Positions 24,723-35,684 are shown, numbered from the stretch's first letter. The stretch is 64,000 bases of DNA from Nemertoderma westbladi (GCA_032718475.1 JAUCBJ010009120.1:41909-105908); one strand, 5' to 3'. Made by a program: numbers and translations. Notes: generated by a model from the sequence alone, not told the origin.

Positions 24723-25365
24723 ACTCAGGGTCTGATGCGTTGGAATGGTTTGTTACGTATATCGTTATTGTGAATGATCTGATGCTATTATCTGAAAGTG
24801 ATTTACCCAACGAATTCTAACTCTAGTTCCAGACACTTATTGTTTAATGAATGCTTCATAGTCTGGTGTTTATTACCTGTTAGACAAAGAATAACGTGGC
24901 GCTTCGTTTTGAATTGAGTGTTTGTAATTGTGAATAATGATAATAGATTTTGAAATCTGTAAGTAAGTGTTTATTCTACAAAATGTTTTTGTATTGCAAA
25001 TTTAGCGGCATATTTATATTTTGTTGCATCTCATATATTAACGTATTGATTTATTGCCATGCCAATTTAATCTACTTTTCATTTATATTTTACGGCACAA
25101 AAGTTGTGTTGAACTTTGTTACTGTTGGTAAAAATTGTAGAAGGCCTAGTAGGATAATTAATGGGCTTTGGCTAGTTTTTTTATTGTTTTATAAAGAAAA
25201 ATTTATTAAATAAAATTGTTTTAAAAACACCCTTGTAGCCATTTTCGTTTGGAATGTACCTCTAAAAGTTAAAAAAAAGTCGCCACTAAAACTTTCGAAA
25301 CGTTGATTAAAAGTCGCTTCAAAGTGGGGACTATTTTTTGAAAAGGAAAAATAGAAGCTGAGCAG
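24723..25365. other. AT-rich intergenic DNA
   Basis: An 87-codon frame at 24950-25213 starts at TTG and is very rich in Phe/Ile/Tyr, as expected from AT-rich noise. No feature supported. Confidence 0.6.
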
Positions 25366-26078
25366 CATTGTTCCATTTATGGTGTAACTTTATGGTTCAT
25401 TGTTCCATTTATGGTGTAACTTTATGGTTCATTGTTCCATTTATGGTGTAACTTTATGGTTCATTGTTCCATTTATGGTGTAACTTTATGGTTCATTGTT
25501 CCATTTATGGTGTAACTTTATGGTTCATTGTTCCATTTATGGTGTAACTTTATGGTTCATTGTTCCATTTATGGTGTAACTTTATGGTTCATTGTTCCAT
25601 TTATGGTGTAACTTTATGGTTCATTGTTCCATTTATGGTGTAACTTTATGGTTCATTGTTCCATTTATGGTGTAACTTTATGGTTCATTGTTCCATTTAT
25701 GGTGTAACTTTATGGTTCATTGTTCCATTTATGGTGTAACTTTATGGTTCATTGTTCCATTTATGGTGTAACTTTATGGTTCATTGTTCCATTTATGGTG
25801 TAACTTTATGGTTCATTGTTCCATTTATGGTGTAACTTTATGGTTCATTGTTCCATTTATGGTGTAACTTTATGGTTCATTGTTCCATTTATGGTGTAAC
25901 TTTATGGTTCATTGTTCCATTTATGGTGTAACTTTATGGTTCATTGTTCCATTTATGGTGTAACTTTATGGTTCATTGTTCCATTTATGGTGTAACTTTA
26001 TGGTTCATTGTTCCATTTATGGTGTAACTTTATGGTTCATTGTTCCATTTATGGTGTAACTTTATGGTTCATTGTTCC
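25366..26078. repeat. Perfect 32-bp tandem repeat, about 22 copies
   Basis: The unit CATTGTTCCATTTATGG plus TGTAACTTTATGGTT (32 bp) repeats without a visible substitution; landmarks step by exactly 32 bp (25381, 25413 and so on). It starts after GAAGCTGAGCAG and ends where the flank changes to CTAAATTTTTG. There are no spacers. Confidence 0.97.
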
Positions 26079-26368
26079 TAAATTTTTGAAACTTTTGGTG
26101 TGACTTTTTGAACTTTTGCGAAAACCTTTAGCTTCCATCAAAAATTTTGCTTAAATAATCGTAATTTAGGAGAATTCAAGAAACATTTTCTATAATTTAG
26201 AGTTATTTCTTACCATATTTTGTTTTATATTTCATGTAAAATATACAATAAACTTAACCAACTTAGAAATTAAATATTCTAGAATTTTCTATAATTAATT
26301 TGGGTACAAAAATAGTACTTAGTATTGACTTCATTATTATGTTGTAGAAACGATAAGCTACTACCAAT

Positions 26369-26399
26369 GCGTTCTAGAACTACTGTAGTTCTAGAACGC
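26369..26399. repeat. Perfect 31-bp inverted repeat containing GTTCTAGAAC
   Basis: Arms of 15 bp (GCGTTCTAGAACTAC) around one central T. The palindrome TTCTAGAA is the same one scattered through the foldback element at 37712-38738. Imperfect pairing continues a few bases outside. Confidence 0.85.
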
Positions 26400-28657
26400 C
26401 TTGGCTACTACCTAATTAAGTAGTGTTTTTTTAATCACCGGTGCTTTTTTCCCGCCCAACTGTTTGTATCAGGCAGTAGCACAAATTTGTAAGTATTTAT
26501 GTTATTGTATATTTTTAACGTGCTTATCGGCCTTAAGTTTATTTATTTGGTTAAGAAAAGTTCGTCCTGTTGTTATATTATACGCACGCAGTCAATTTAA
26601 TCCTTTTTATATTTATCGATGGGACTAATTGAATTCGGCGAACGTGTGCTAGAGTCAACCAAAACTATCGGCGAAGGCGGGTAGTAACGCCATATTCAGT
26701 TCCTGTACCCTCGAAAAGGGAAAATAATTCATGATATATTCAATATAATTGAATGAGGTGAATGTATTTTGAATGATAAGAGTTATATCATATATCGTTG
26801 TGCTCCACCTTATTTGTATTTATTTTAAACATGAATATAATTAGTGCCCCCGCAGAAAAAAATTCGCAGTGGCCGTATTACGATATTTGTCCACATATTT
26901 TTTTAAAAAAATTGCTACAACATGCTTGTATGCATGCATAGTGCATGCGGGATTGTTTAGCACTATCGACTAAGTGAAAATCCATTGTTATAGTAACTGA
27001 GGAAAGTTGCACCACATGTTTAGGTAACTCGTAAGGAAATATTAACTTTTACAATTATTCACGAGTGTATAAAAACAATAAAAAAACATTATCTAGGGAT
27101 TGCCTGAGCTGTATTGTCTCAAAGACAGAGCTGACTAACTAATCAATAAATAATTGAACATAACACATCATACTTAATTACAACCACAAACCGGGTCGTT
27201 AAAAATTAAGCCTCACTGGGGACATTGTGACGTCACAAAATGACGTAGATAATGTGTGTATACTTATCACTGTTATAGTGTTATAGTGCATCAATATTTA
27301 CACCCCATACACACCGAACACATACGAGTGCGGCTTAACACAAACAATGTGGGGACTGAGCCTAAATACGGTGAAATTTCATATTTAGACTAATTTGGCA
27401 ATGAAGATTTCGAATTTCCAGTCAGAACGTTATGGGGACGCCCCTTATTGTCACTTGTGGGCCACCGTGAGTGAACTTGAACGAACAGTAGCGAACAGAA
27501 GAGTGAACTTCTGACGCATTTGCCGTGCTCCTTCTATTCCTATTCCAGTATTCAATTCAATGTATTCATATTCACTTAAACAGTACTGGTAGCACTGTGA
27601 AAGGCAGAAAGAATAATTTATTATCCGTATTTTCCACTATATCGTTATTAGTCGAGTCAATCTAGCAAAAAACCCATAAGTATTTCGCAATCAATCCGAA
27701 CCACACATTTTGGTTTCTATATTACCTTATAAATGACCAAAAAAGTCTATAAAATTTTATTTTGCGGATCATATGTTTATTCATGGAAATTCTGCGTAAA
27801 TTTGCATAACACAAGCCAAACAAAAGGAACAGTAAGGAAAGTAAGTAGCAAATTGGTGATGTTCCAGAATAATTTAATTAATTTCACAATAAGCTGTGAT
27901 TCAATGGGAAATTAGTCATATTTACACTGGCGTGTCACATTGCTATATCTCGGAAACTAGAAGTCGCATCAAATTTTTAAATTTATCAAAAACTTCACGT
28001 TATATTAAGGAAACTGTTGTAAAAAAAATTATACAATTCCACTGCAAGGAAATTTCATAATTTCCATTAATGTTGGTGAAGATTTTTCACATAATTAAAT
28101 TGTGATTGCTCTATTGATTTTAGGTGTAATTTATTTATTTGTTTTAGTTTGAAAACCACAATAGTTTATCATATAACGAATAAATTTTTTGGGGATAAGG
28201 CTTTTTGAGGTCAATAAATCCGATGGGCGAGGTTACATGCACCCGTTTAGTAGAGAAGTTGTGTAAATAAGGTCCTTATATTGTACCAGCAAAATTGGTA
28301 TTAAAAATGGATAAATCATTAGATAAATTTCCGTTGCTCTGGAAACTAAATTGGTAACCATATAGAAGTGCATACTTCTGTCAATCGATAGTCATTAGAG
28401 TAAAGTTTGTCTGTACCAAATTTGGATAAAATCCCACCAAAAGACCCCTTGTTGCTATGTAAAATCCATGTTGCTATGGAAAGAAACAGGAAATTGAAGG
28501 TGATCCGCATAATATATTTTTATAGACTTTTTTGGGGGTATTAACAAGGAAGGTAATGTAGAATAAAAAAAGTTGGTTTGGATGAATTGCGAATTTGTTA
28601 TGGGTTGACCCCCTTTTTCGGCTAGATTGACTCGCCTATACACTGTAGCAGCTGCAG
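26400..28657. other. Intergenic DNA, no gene recognised
   Basis: Only short unsupported frames (for example 60 codons at 27733). One full cAMP-response-type palindrome TGACGTCA is present near 27228, without a recognisable gene next to it. Confidence 0.6.

Positions 28658-28690
<33 letters not shown>
28658..28690 (-). repeat. (TAG)11 microsatellite tail of a LINE
   Basis: Eleven perfect CTA triplets on the + strand, read as (TAG)n on the coding strand of the LINE that ends here. Short repeat tails are usual at the 3' end of RTE/CR1-like non-LTR elements. Confidence 0.9.
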
Positions 28691-29490
28691 GGTCGAGCGA
28701 ACTCGGACAGTGGAAATGAGATCCTTCCAGGCTTCCCGATTCTCCATAGTTGTCGCAATTTCGTTTCTCCCAAGTTCAGTATCCCTTTCAAGTTGATCTA
28801 TATATGTTATGGCAGGTCGTCCACGACTACGCTTTCCATGAGTTGGTTGCCAGAGAAGTAGATCTGGTATGACCTCGTCTTTACTTCGCCAGCAGTGCCC
28901 ACTGAATCTTAATCTGCGTTCACGGAGGGTGGTTGATACAGGCGGTATTGTACCATAAAGCTCGGCGTTTGTCATGTGTTGTCTCCAGCTGATGTTTAGG
29001 GCTGCCCTTAGTAGTCTTGTGTAGCAACCATCAATTCGTTGTTCAAGTGATTTAGTCAGTGTCCAGGTCTCACCCCCGTATAAAAATACACTTTCCACTG
29101 TGGCTCGAAAGAACTTGGTCTTCAGGTGCCTGGAGAGATCTGATTTCCAGATGGTATCCATTTTTGATAGAGCTACCCAAGCCTTTGGTTTCCTAACTTC
29201 TATGTCCTTTTTGCTACTCTCTATCCATGATCCAAGGTACTGGAAGTCATCGACCTGCCTTAGTTGATTATTATCAATGGTTGTCAAGTTTCCATCAACA
29301 TTAAAGGTCATGAATTCGGTCTTGGTAGCATTTATATGCAATCCAACCTCCTTAGCAGCCCTCTCCACTTTATTTAGTAGAAGCTGTGCCTCTGCTAGCG
29401 TATTAGAGAGCAGGGCGATGTCATCCGCAAAGTCGGTGTCTGTGACTGTAGTTGCCGGATATCTACTACTTCTGCGTTCTTGAAGTGTGA
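28688..29490 (-). pseudogene. 5'-truncated non-LTR retrotransposon (LINE), reverse transcriptase C-terminal part
   Basis: A 268-residue frame holds the end of a LINE reverse transcriptase. Visible are the FADD catalytic motif C (DTDFADDIALLSN, near residue 20), the thumb-like FQYLGSWI region, and the C-terminal region with FLYGGETWTLT, RRLRFSGHCWRS and GKRSRGRPAITYIDQL, typical of RTE/Jockey-group elements. Endonuclease and fingers/palm motifs A-B are absent, so the copy is dead on arrival by 5' truncation. The break is near 29486-29490, where similarity to the copy at 48191-48820 stops and the neighbouring TIR element begins. The stop codon (28688-28690) is the first TAG of the microsatellite tail. 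Clade placement as RTE-like is inference. Confidence 0.85.
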
Positions 29491-31321
29491 TCAAGGCTGC
29501 AGCAGTACTGCTAAAATAGTCGCCCCAAAAGTTTTGGGTACATCTTTTGCGTAGAGGTATAGCCTACATAGAGGCTTCATGTAGGTATGTGTAGCCTACA
29601 TGTAGATGCACGTGTAGGGTGAATGTAGGTAGGTGTAGTCCCATAGATATTAATGTAATTTATGTGTCAACTTGCAGTAACGTGATACACGGTCGTCAAT
29701 CAGGATGTATGGCAATAATCTCTGATCTCCACGGTACAATACGGTACATCAACCTGCAGACCTGTCTGCTGTCAGACAACAGGTTTTACTGCATACTGCA
29801 GTACTGTATAAATATCAAACATCGCGTTCTGATTATACTAAAGTCCCTTACTCGTCATAAATATTATGCCGTAATAAATTTGAGTATGCTAACGCCACGA
29901 AAGGCATCGTTCCATTAGATTAACTCGTTCTGATTTATATGTTTATTAAGTAAGAGTAACCTAAACAAGAACAGCCATCATCGCGGGGACTATAGTCTAC
30001 CAGAAACCCTGACCCCCATCTGCCCCTCTTTATCTGTTTATCAACCACACATCCATGGGACTTGAACAGTACTTCAGCTTTGAAATGTTTTGGACGTTTT
30101 GTTTTGAAAGTAAAAATATAGAAGTCTGGAAGTTTTGTTTGTTTTAATTTTTCAGGCAGTCACATTCCACCAACCAGCAACAGTCCCATCCCTTCCCACT
30201 ATCCCGCGGACCACCACACTGTTTCATTATAAAGTATTCCCATCTCGATGATGGGAATTAATCAGTAATCCGATGGGATTCAAATCCCATCTCGAAGTAA
30301 CAGCAAAACAATAACACGAAAGTCAATAGCTTTACAGTTATATTTGATTGCATTGAAAGTTAATAGAAAGAAGAAGTTAAATTGCATATCCATTAAAATC
30401 TCATGAAATTGATACGGCAGTTTAGTAGATTAAAACGGCCACAGCAAGATTTATAAAATGAAAAATAAGTAAAATCAGCACAGCACACAATATTATCAAT
30501 ATAGACATTGAAGACAATTTAATAAACAAATACTATAAAAAAATATCTACTAACAATCAATACATGATATATATATATATATATACATCAGCGACTACCA
30601 TCGCCACTCTGGTTCAATCAATCAGTCCGGTATCATTGTTAGCGTTTTGTTGAATTACCCACTCATCCTCAGACCCACATGGACACCGACGACGAGCTCT
30701 AACCCTAACCGTTAGTCGATTCCTACTTGACTGGAAACATCAGGTTCGGGCCGTTCGGCCCATACAAAGTCATTAGCCTCCATGCCTGAACCCGCAGGAT
30801 CATAAGATCTACAGTATGTATCGGTATATCGTTCAGTCGTTTTTTCCTTTGTCAGTACTGTAGAATTGATAGGCTCCGTCTCGTGGGTATTCAGGGGACC
30901 CCCATTCGACGTATTCGCATCTCCTCCTGGTTGTTTCGGGTACCACCGCCCGCCATAGGCGCATCTCTTCGTGGTTGTTCCGGGTACCACCCCCGTTCGC
31001 CGCATTCGCATCTCATCGAGGAAGTTCGGGTCCGGGTACCCCGTGTAGGCCTATTCATTCATCATTGTTGTTTTTAAAGACCTACCTACACCTACCTACA
31101 TTCACCCTACACGTGCATCTACATGTAGGCTACACATACCTACATGTAGCCTCTATGTAGGCTATACCAGTATACCTCTACGCAAAAGTTATACCCAAAA
31201 GTTTTAGCTGTTTAGGGGCTAGGGCTAGCAGTTTAGCAGCCGGCTGCATGGCATTTCTTCTAGTACAGTACTGCAGTGGTACCGGTACTGTACTGTAGTA
31301 CCGGTAGACCTTGATCGTGAT
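29486..31321. mobile_element. Non-autonomous DNA element with about 115-bp inner inverted repeats rich in CTACATGTAG
   Basis: Positions 29530-29640 and 31078-31200 are inverted copies of each other: on the left TTTTGCGTAGAGGTATAGCC, on the right GTATACCTCTACGCAAAAG. Both carry palindromic CTACATGTAG/GTAGGCTACAC motifs. Weaker inverted similarity continues outward to GATCAAGG (29488) and CCTTGATC (31308). The interior has no transposase frame; a 99-codon minus-strand frame at 30712-31011 lies across a GC-rich 44-47-bp imperfect triple repeat (30917-31053, each copy starting GCATCTC) and has no recognisable domain. An (AT)n run sits at 30569-30585. Confidence 0.65.
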
Positions 31322-31353
31322 ATTCTACCAAATGTACAGGTACAGGTACTGTT

Positions 31354-33574
31354 GGGTAAATCTTTTCGACCTACGCGTAGGCCTACGCGTAGCTACGCGT
31401 AGCTACGCGTAGCTACGCGTAGTTCGCAACATTGGGTCATATATCACCAGTTTCAGAGTTTTAACAATAACTACGCGTAGGTGCTACGCGTAGCTACGCG
31501 TAGGTGCTACGCGTAGCTACGCGTAGGTCCTACGCGACCTACGCATAGGTGCTACCCATAACTATGCCTATACGTCGTTTATCATTAGTAGGCTTACGTA
31601 TTCCAAGCGAGTCAGTACTAAAATAAGGGTAAATCTTTTCGACCTACGCGTAGGCCTACGAGTAGATACGCGTAGCTACGCGTAGTTCGCAACATTGGGT
31701 CATATATCACCAGTTTCAGAGTTTTAACAATAACTACGCGTAGGTGCTACGCGTAGGTGCTACGAGTAGCTACGCGTAGCTACGCGTAGGTCCTACGCGA
31801 CCTACGCGTAGGTGCTACCCATAACTATGCCTATACGTCGTTTATCATTAGTAGAGGCCTACGTATTCCAAGCGCGTCAGTACTAAAATAAGACACAATA
31901 CGGTATGTTCAATAAACAACCCACAACCACCAAATGCTTTCAACAGTAATGTATCCTATACTCAATAGAGGAATACGCTAAGACTACATATTCTTCACTT
32001 CATGCGTTGCGGGCGGTAAAATGTGTTAATAATTAATGTTTAGAGTTCAAAAATAGTTTACAAAGGAAATAGGCCGATGGTTCTTATCGATTCTCTATGC
32101 TTTTTATTGCCTTTGTTCACGATAGGGCAAGGATATACTGTATTTAATATGTTAACCCCTTGACAAGGGAAGGGGGAGACTAAATTGTCTACCATGATTG
32201 GTTGCACTTGTTATTTGACCAAACAATTTGATTATATGCAGTATTTATCAGCTTTCGCTTAACCTCTTCACCGGTAGACTGGTCGCTTTATTTACTACTG
32301 TTCAATATTTAAATAATCCAATGGAAACAAAGATACTTGAATCATGAGACGTGAATTTTAAGTTTACTTTTTATTCATCCTCTGTGTTTGTATGTGAAAG
32401 AGCCGAATATTATTTATTACCAGTGCTGTATGTAGAGATATGAGTTTCCGATTCTGTTATTACATTTGTCTGATAATCAGATACCTGACATATACCGATA
32501 CTTGCCTAACAACTCAACCCTACCGGACCTGAAATGAAAAATCATTGTTATCAGGACTGCTACGCGTAGCACCTACGCGTAGCTACGCGTAGCACCTACG
32601 CGTAGTTTCAAAATACCTACGCGTAGTTCCAAAATAACTACGCGTAGTTTTAAAACACCTACGCGTAGTTGTTAAAAAGGCAGTAAGTCTGGCCCTACCG
32701 GTAAATGACAGGAATGGAAGTTACAAACTACGCGTAGCTACGCGTAGCTACGCGTAGCTACGCGTAGGCCTACGCGTAGGTCGAAAAGATTTACCCCTAA
32801 AATAAGACACAATACGGTATGTTCAATAAACAACCCACAACCATCAAATGCTTTCAACAGTAATGTATCCTATACCTGTATACTCTATATAGAGGAATAC
32901 GCGAAAACTACATAATTCTTCACTTCATGCGTTGCGGGCGGTAAAATGTGTTAATAATTAATGTTTAGAGTTCAAAAATAGTTTACAAAGGAAATAGGCC
33001 GATGGTTCTTATCGATTCTCTATGCTTTTTATTGCCTTTGTTCACGATAGGGCAACTAGGATATACTGTTTTTAATATGTTAACCCCTTGACAAGGGAAG
33101 GGGGAGACTAAATTGTCTATCATGAGACGTGAATTTTAAGTTTACTTTTTATTCATCCTCTGTGTTTGTATGTGAAAGAGCCGAATATTATTTATTACCA
33201 GTGCTGTATGTAGAGATATGAGTTTCCGATTCTGATATTACATTTGTCTGATAATCAGATACCTGACATGTACCGATACTTGCCTAACAACTCAACCCTA
33301 CCGGACCTGAAATGAAAAATCATTGTTATCAGGACTGCTACGCGTAGCACCTACGCGTAGCTACGCGTAGCACCTACGCGTAGTTTCAAAATACCTACGC
33401 GTAGTTCCAAAATAACTACGCGTAGTTTTAAAACACCTACGCGTAGTTGTAAAAAAGGCAGTAAGTCTGGCCCTACCGGTAAATGACAGGAATGGAAGTT
33501 ACAAACTACGCGTAGCTACGCGTAGCTACGCGTAGCTACGCGTAGGCCTACGCGTAGGTCGAAAAGATTTACCC
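31354..33574. mobile_element. hAT-like MITE (outer copy) with 8-bp target duplication
   Basis: The termini are GGGTAAATCTTTTCGACC (31354) and its exact inverse GGTCGAAAAGATTTACCC (ending 33574). They are flanked by the direct 8-bp repeat GTACTGTT at 31346-31353 and 33575-33582, the target-site size of hAT (and P-like) transposons. Subterminal regions contain many copies of the palindrome CTACGCGTAG, probably transposase-binding repeats. There is no ORF. A second copy of the same element is inserted at 31627-32796; without it this copy would be about 1.05 kb. Confidence 0.85.
31627..32796. mobile_element. hAT-like MITE (inner copy) nested in a copy of itself
   Basis: It has the same termini as the outer copy (GGGTAAATC at 31627, GATTTACCC ending 32796) and is flanked on both sides by CTAAAATAA (31618-31626 and 32797-32805), an 8-9-bp target duplication. 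The interior repeats the outer copy's sequence (ACACAATACGGTATG near 31890 and 32810; GATGGTTCTTATCGATTC near 32077 and 33001) but keeps about 150 bp near 32190-32340 that the outer copy lacks. Confidence 0.85.
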
Positions 33575-33663
33575 GTACTGTTAGCGTTCGTTACTTGTAG
33601 GTACTGTTCTGTCTACTACTGGCTTACTGGCATACCTGCATACAGGCATAATCAGACATTCAG

Positions 33664-33700
33664 ATGAGATAGGCCTACCGGTCTGCCGGTAATGCAGTAA
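33664..33700 (+). promoter_or_regulatory. Two two-codon upstream ORFs before ATP6AP2
   Basis: ATG-AGA-TAG lies at 33664-33672 and ATG-CAG-TAA at 33692-33700. The second stop overlaps the A of the main start codon (TAATG). If the mRNA begins upstream of 33664, ribosomes must pass or reinitiate after these minimal uORFs. The transcript start is not known from sequence. Confidence 0.5.
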
Positions 33701-34746
33701 TGGATTTAATTCTGAACATGATGACATCGTTGCTCCTATGCCTTTGTTTATTTGCTATCTCATTAAATGCTGCCGATTCGGATTCTTTCCTTTCCGTTAT
33801 AAACAAACCGGGTTCGGTTCACCTCCGACCGACCGAAGCAGTTTTTCCTTCCCGCGACGTCGACCAACTGGTTTCCTTATCCTTGGGATTTGACGGCGCC
33901 ACCGAATGGCCTGGACTTCTCGCCACCACCGATATATTCCACCGTCCCAAAGCCAACGTTCTGTTGGAGATTCATAGCGCCGATGGGTTCCCTCTGCCTG
34001 ACGCGACCGATCGCTTCCCTATGAGCTACCGAGGCGGCGTGAGTTTGCGGACGACTGCGCGACGAATTGAATCTCTATTCCCTTCGGGCCAACCGATTAT
34101 CTACATCCCTTCGCGGGTGGACCGAGACGCGACGAAACTAAACCAACTGAACTCCCCCGGCGAATCGGAACTAACGGAGTTCGACGTGACCGATCCGTCG
34201 CAACGCGAGTTCCTTCTCGACCTCCACTCCCTCCATCTTCTCGCCAACCTCCTCGACTCTTCTCTCTACCCCGCCGTCGTCGACGCCTTCCCTGATCTCT
34301 TTCACCTCCGTCTCGCCTCCCTCCGTCGCCTTTCCGATTCCCGCGGTCTCGACTCCCCGATCTACCGCTCCGCTGTTCGACTTCTCTCCGACGGAGTCGC
34401 CGACCTTGTCTCTCGGTTCGTCCGTCTCTACGGCGTCGACGGGGTCCTTATAGAAGCGGCCGTGTTCCCCGGATCCTCGGCGGATCTGTTGTTCCAAGAG
34501 TCCCCGCTGGAGGACTCTGGACCCCATGTCCGTGTGGTTAGAGACACCCAATCAGCGGGCGATAAGGATCTCAACCTAGCCGCACCCTACTCGTCTAACT
34601 TCCCGGTAATGTTTAATATTATCCTTTGGACCGTGGTTATTCTCATCTTGGCGTTCTACGCCGTAGCCGTCGGCATGTGGAACATGGACCCCGGGAGGGA
34701 CTCTGTCATATACAGAATGTCTCAATCCAGGTTGAAGAAAGATTGA
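33700..34746 (+). CDS. ATP6AP2: ATP6AP2 (prorenin receptor), V-ATPase accessory protein
   Basis: A 348-codon single-exon ORF for the accessory subunit of the vacuolar proton pump that also acts as (pro)renin receptor and Wnt co-factor in vertebrates. It starts with a signal peptide (residues 1-24, MMTSLLLCLCLFAISLNA), followed by a Ser/Leu-rich luminal domain, a single membrane helix at about 304-326, and the diagnostic tail WNMDPGRDSVIYRMSQ. The C-terminus RLKKD has basic residues at -3 and -5 like the KIRMD tail of vertebrates, a COPI-type retrieval signal. Length matches the family (about 350). The start is chosen because it precedes the signal peptide; ATG codons at 33718 and 33721 would also leave one. 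The vertebrate gene has several introns; none is present here, so this is either an intron-poor lineage or an old retrocopy. GC-rich codon use contrasts with the flanks. Confidence 0.93.
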   Translation: MDLILNMMTSLLLCLCLFAISLNAADSDSFLSVINKPGSVHLRPTEAVFPSRDVDQLVSLSLGFDGATEWPGLLATTDIFHRPKANVLLEIHSADGFPLPDATDRFPMSYRGGVSLRTTARRIESLFPSGQPIIYIPSRVDRDATKLNQLNSPGESELTEFDVTDPSQREFLLDLHSLHLLANLLDSSLYPAVVDAFPDLFHLRLASLRRLSDSRGLDSPIYRSAVRLLSDGVADLVSRFVRLYGVDGVLIEAAVFPGSSADLLFQESPLEDSGPHVRVVRDTQSAGDKDLNLAAPYSSNFPVMFNIILWTVVILILAFYAVAVGMWNMDPGRDSVIYRMSQSRLKKD

Positions 34747-35290
34747 AGTATCTAATTATTCGAAATAATCAGCCATTCCCATTCCGTGTACTTTCATTGA
34801 TGAGTTACTAATTACGTGGATATTTCATTATAATGGGTATTAGTTAGGTACTGACTCTATTAGGTCATCACTTTTATTTATTTATTTTTCAGGAGGCTAA
34901 TAATAATACTGTAATAAGTCCTCAGGACTTTTCAACCTTGTATACCGGGGTAACTACTAACTAGTTGCAGCATTTCGATTTCATATCATATTGTAATTTA
35001 TTGTTAATTGGACTGAAATACCCAATAATTAAGAAAGAAAAAAACACGACCGTGTATAAACTATAAACGCATTTACAGTAACCATCCTTGGATTAGAGTC
35101 CAATAATATTTAGTTGTTATTTTATGTTATTGATTATTTTTTGTTATTTTAGTCTCTGTGTGCTGGTAGGATATATAGTACAGTCGTATAGGAGGTTGTA
35201 GAAGCCGTTACTTTATTATTACCTCACTACTCTACCGTATTAATATAATAGTAATAGTAAGCAGTATCTTATGGTTCATCAATAAATTAT
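34747..35290 (+). terminator. ATP6AP2 3' untranslated region with poly(A) signal at 35281
   Basis: AT-rich sequence after the stop contains AATAAA at 35281-35286 followed by T/G-rich DNA (TTGTGCTTTAATATT), the first good canonical poly(A) signal downstream of the gene. Confidence 0.5.
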
Positions 35291-35483
35291 TGTGCTTTAA
35301 TATTAAATGTATTGTATTCCAAACTTTACATATTTCCACCGCGACTAATTCTCTCCACGTTGTTATAGACATCTCATCCGTCGCAACCCCCGCAGCTAAT
35401 GGTGGAATTTATTAACAACTTCGAACCCTCGCATCAGTTGCACATATTATTATGTTGAATGATTTTTATTTATGCGGCTAGAT

Positions 35484-35684
35484 GTAAACGCGGATCCGGA
35501 TCCGGATTCCAAAATTATCAATTAAGGGAAAGGAGCAGGTTACAGTGGCACGTTATTTTAACCAAAACCATAAACTAAAGTCAATAGAACAGGTTATAGT
35601 TTTATTTTTGGGAGTTATAAAAATGTAAAAAAATCGACTTCCGTTGAGACAATGTTAAATGTAGAATCCGGATCCGCGTTTTAC
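35484..35684. mobile_element. 200-bp MITE with GTAAACGCGGATCCGGAT ends
   Basis: The left end GTAAACGCGGATCCGGATCC and right end GAATCCGGATCCGCGTTTTAC are inverted repeats. The interior (35519-35626) is the same core found in the poly-C MITEs at 22990-23227 and 36326-36520 (AAAGGAGCAGGTTACAGTGG here), although those have unrelated termini. Confidence 0.65.

Noticed and set aside
24950-25213. 87-codon hydrophobic ORF
   Set aside because: Starts at TTG; Phe/Ile/Tyr-rich composition is what AT-rich DNA gives by chance; no splice or family support.
25366-26078. CRISPR-like 32-bp repeats
   Set aside because: Identical units follow each other directly with no spacers.
27228-27235. CRE (TGACGTCA) as a promoter element
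   Set aside because: A single 8-bp palindrome with no gene start near it; another occurs near 46265; both are compatible with chance.
30712-31011. 99-codon minus-strand ORF
   Set aside because: Lies across an imperfect GC-rich tandem repeat inside a transposon; repeated GGRWYP-like peptides reflect the repeat, with no domain.
34171-34551. 126-codon minus-strand ORF antisense to ATP6AP2
   Set aside because: It is a mirror frame of the GC-rich, Ser/Leu-rich coding sequence; low-complexity Glu/Gly/Val content and no homology pattern.
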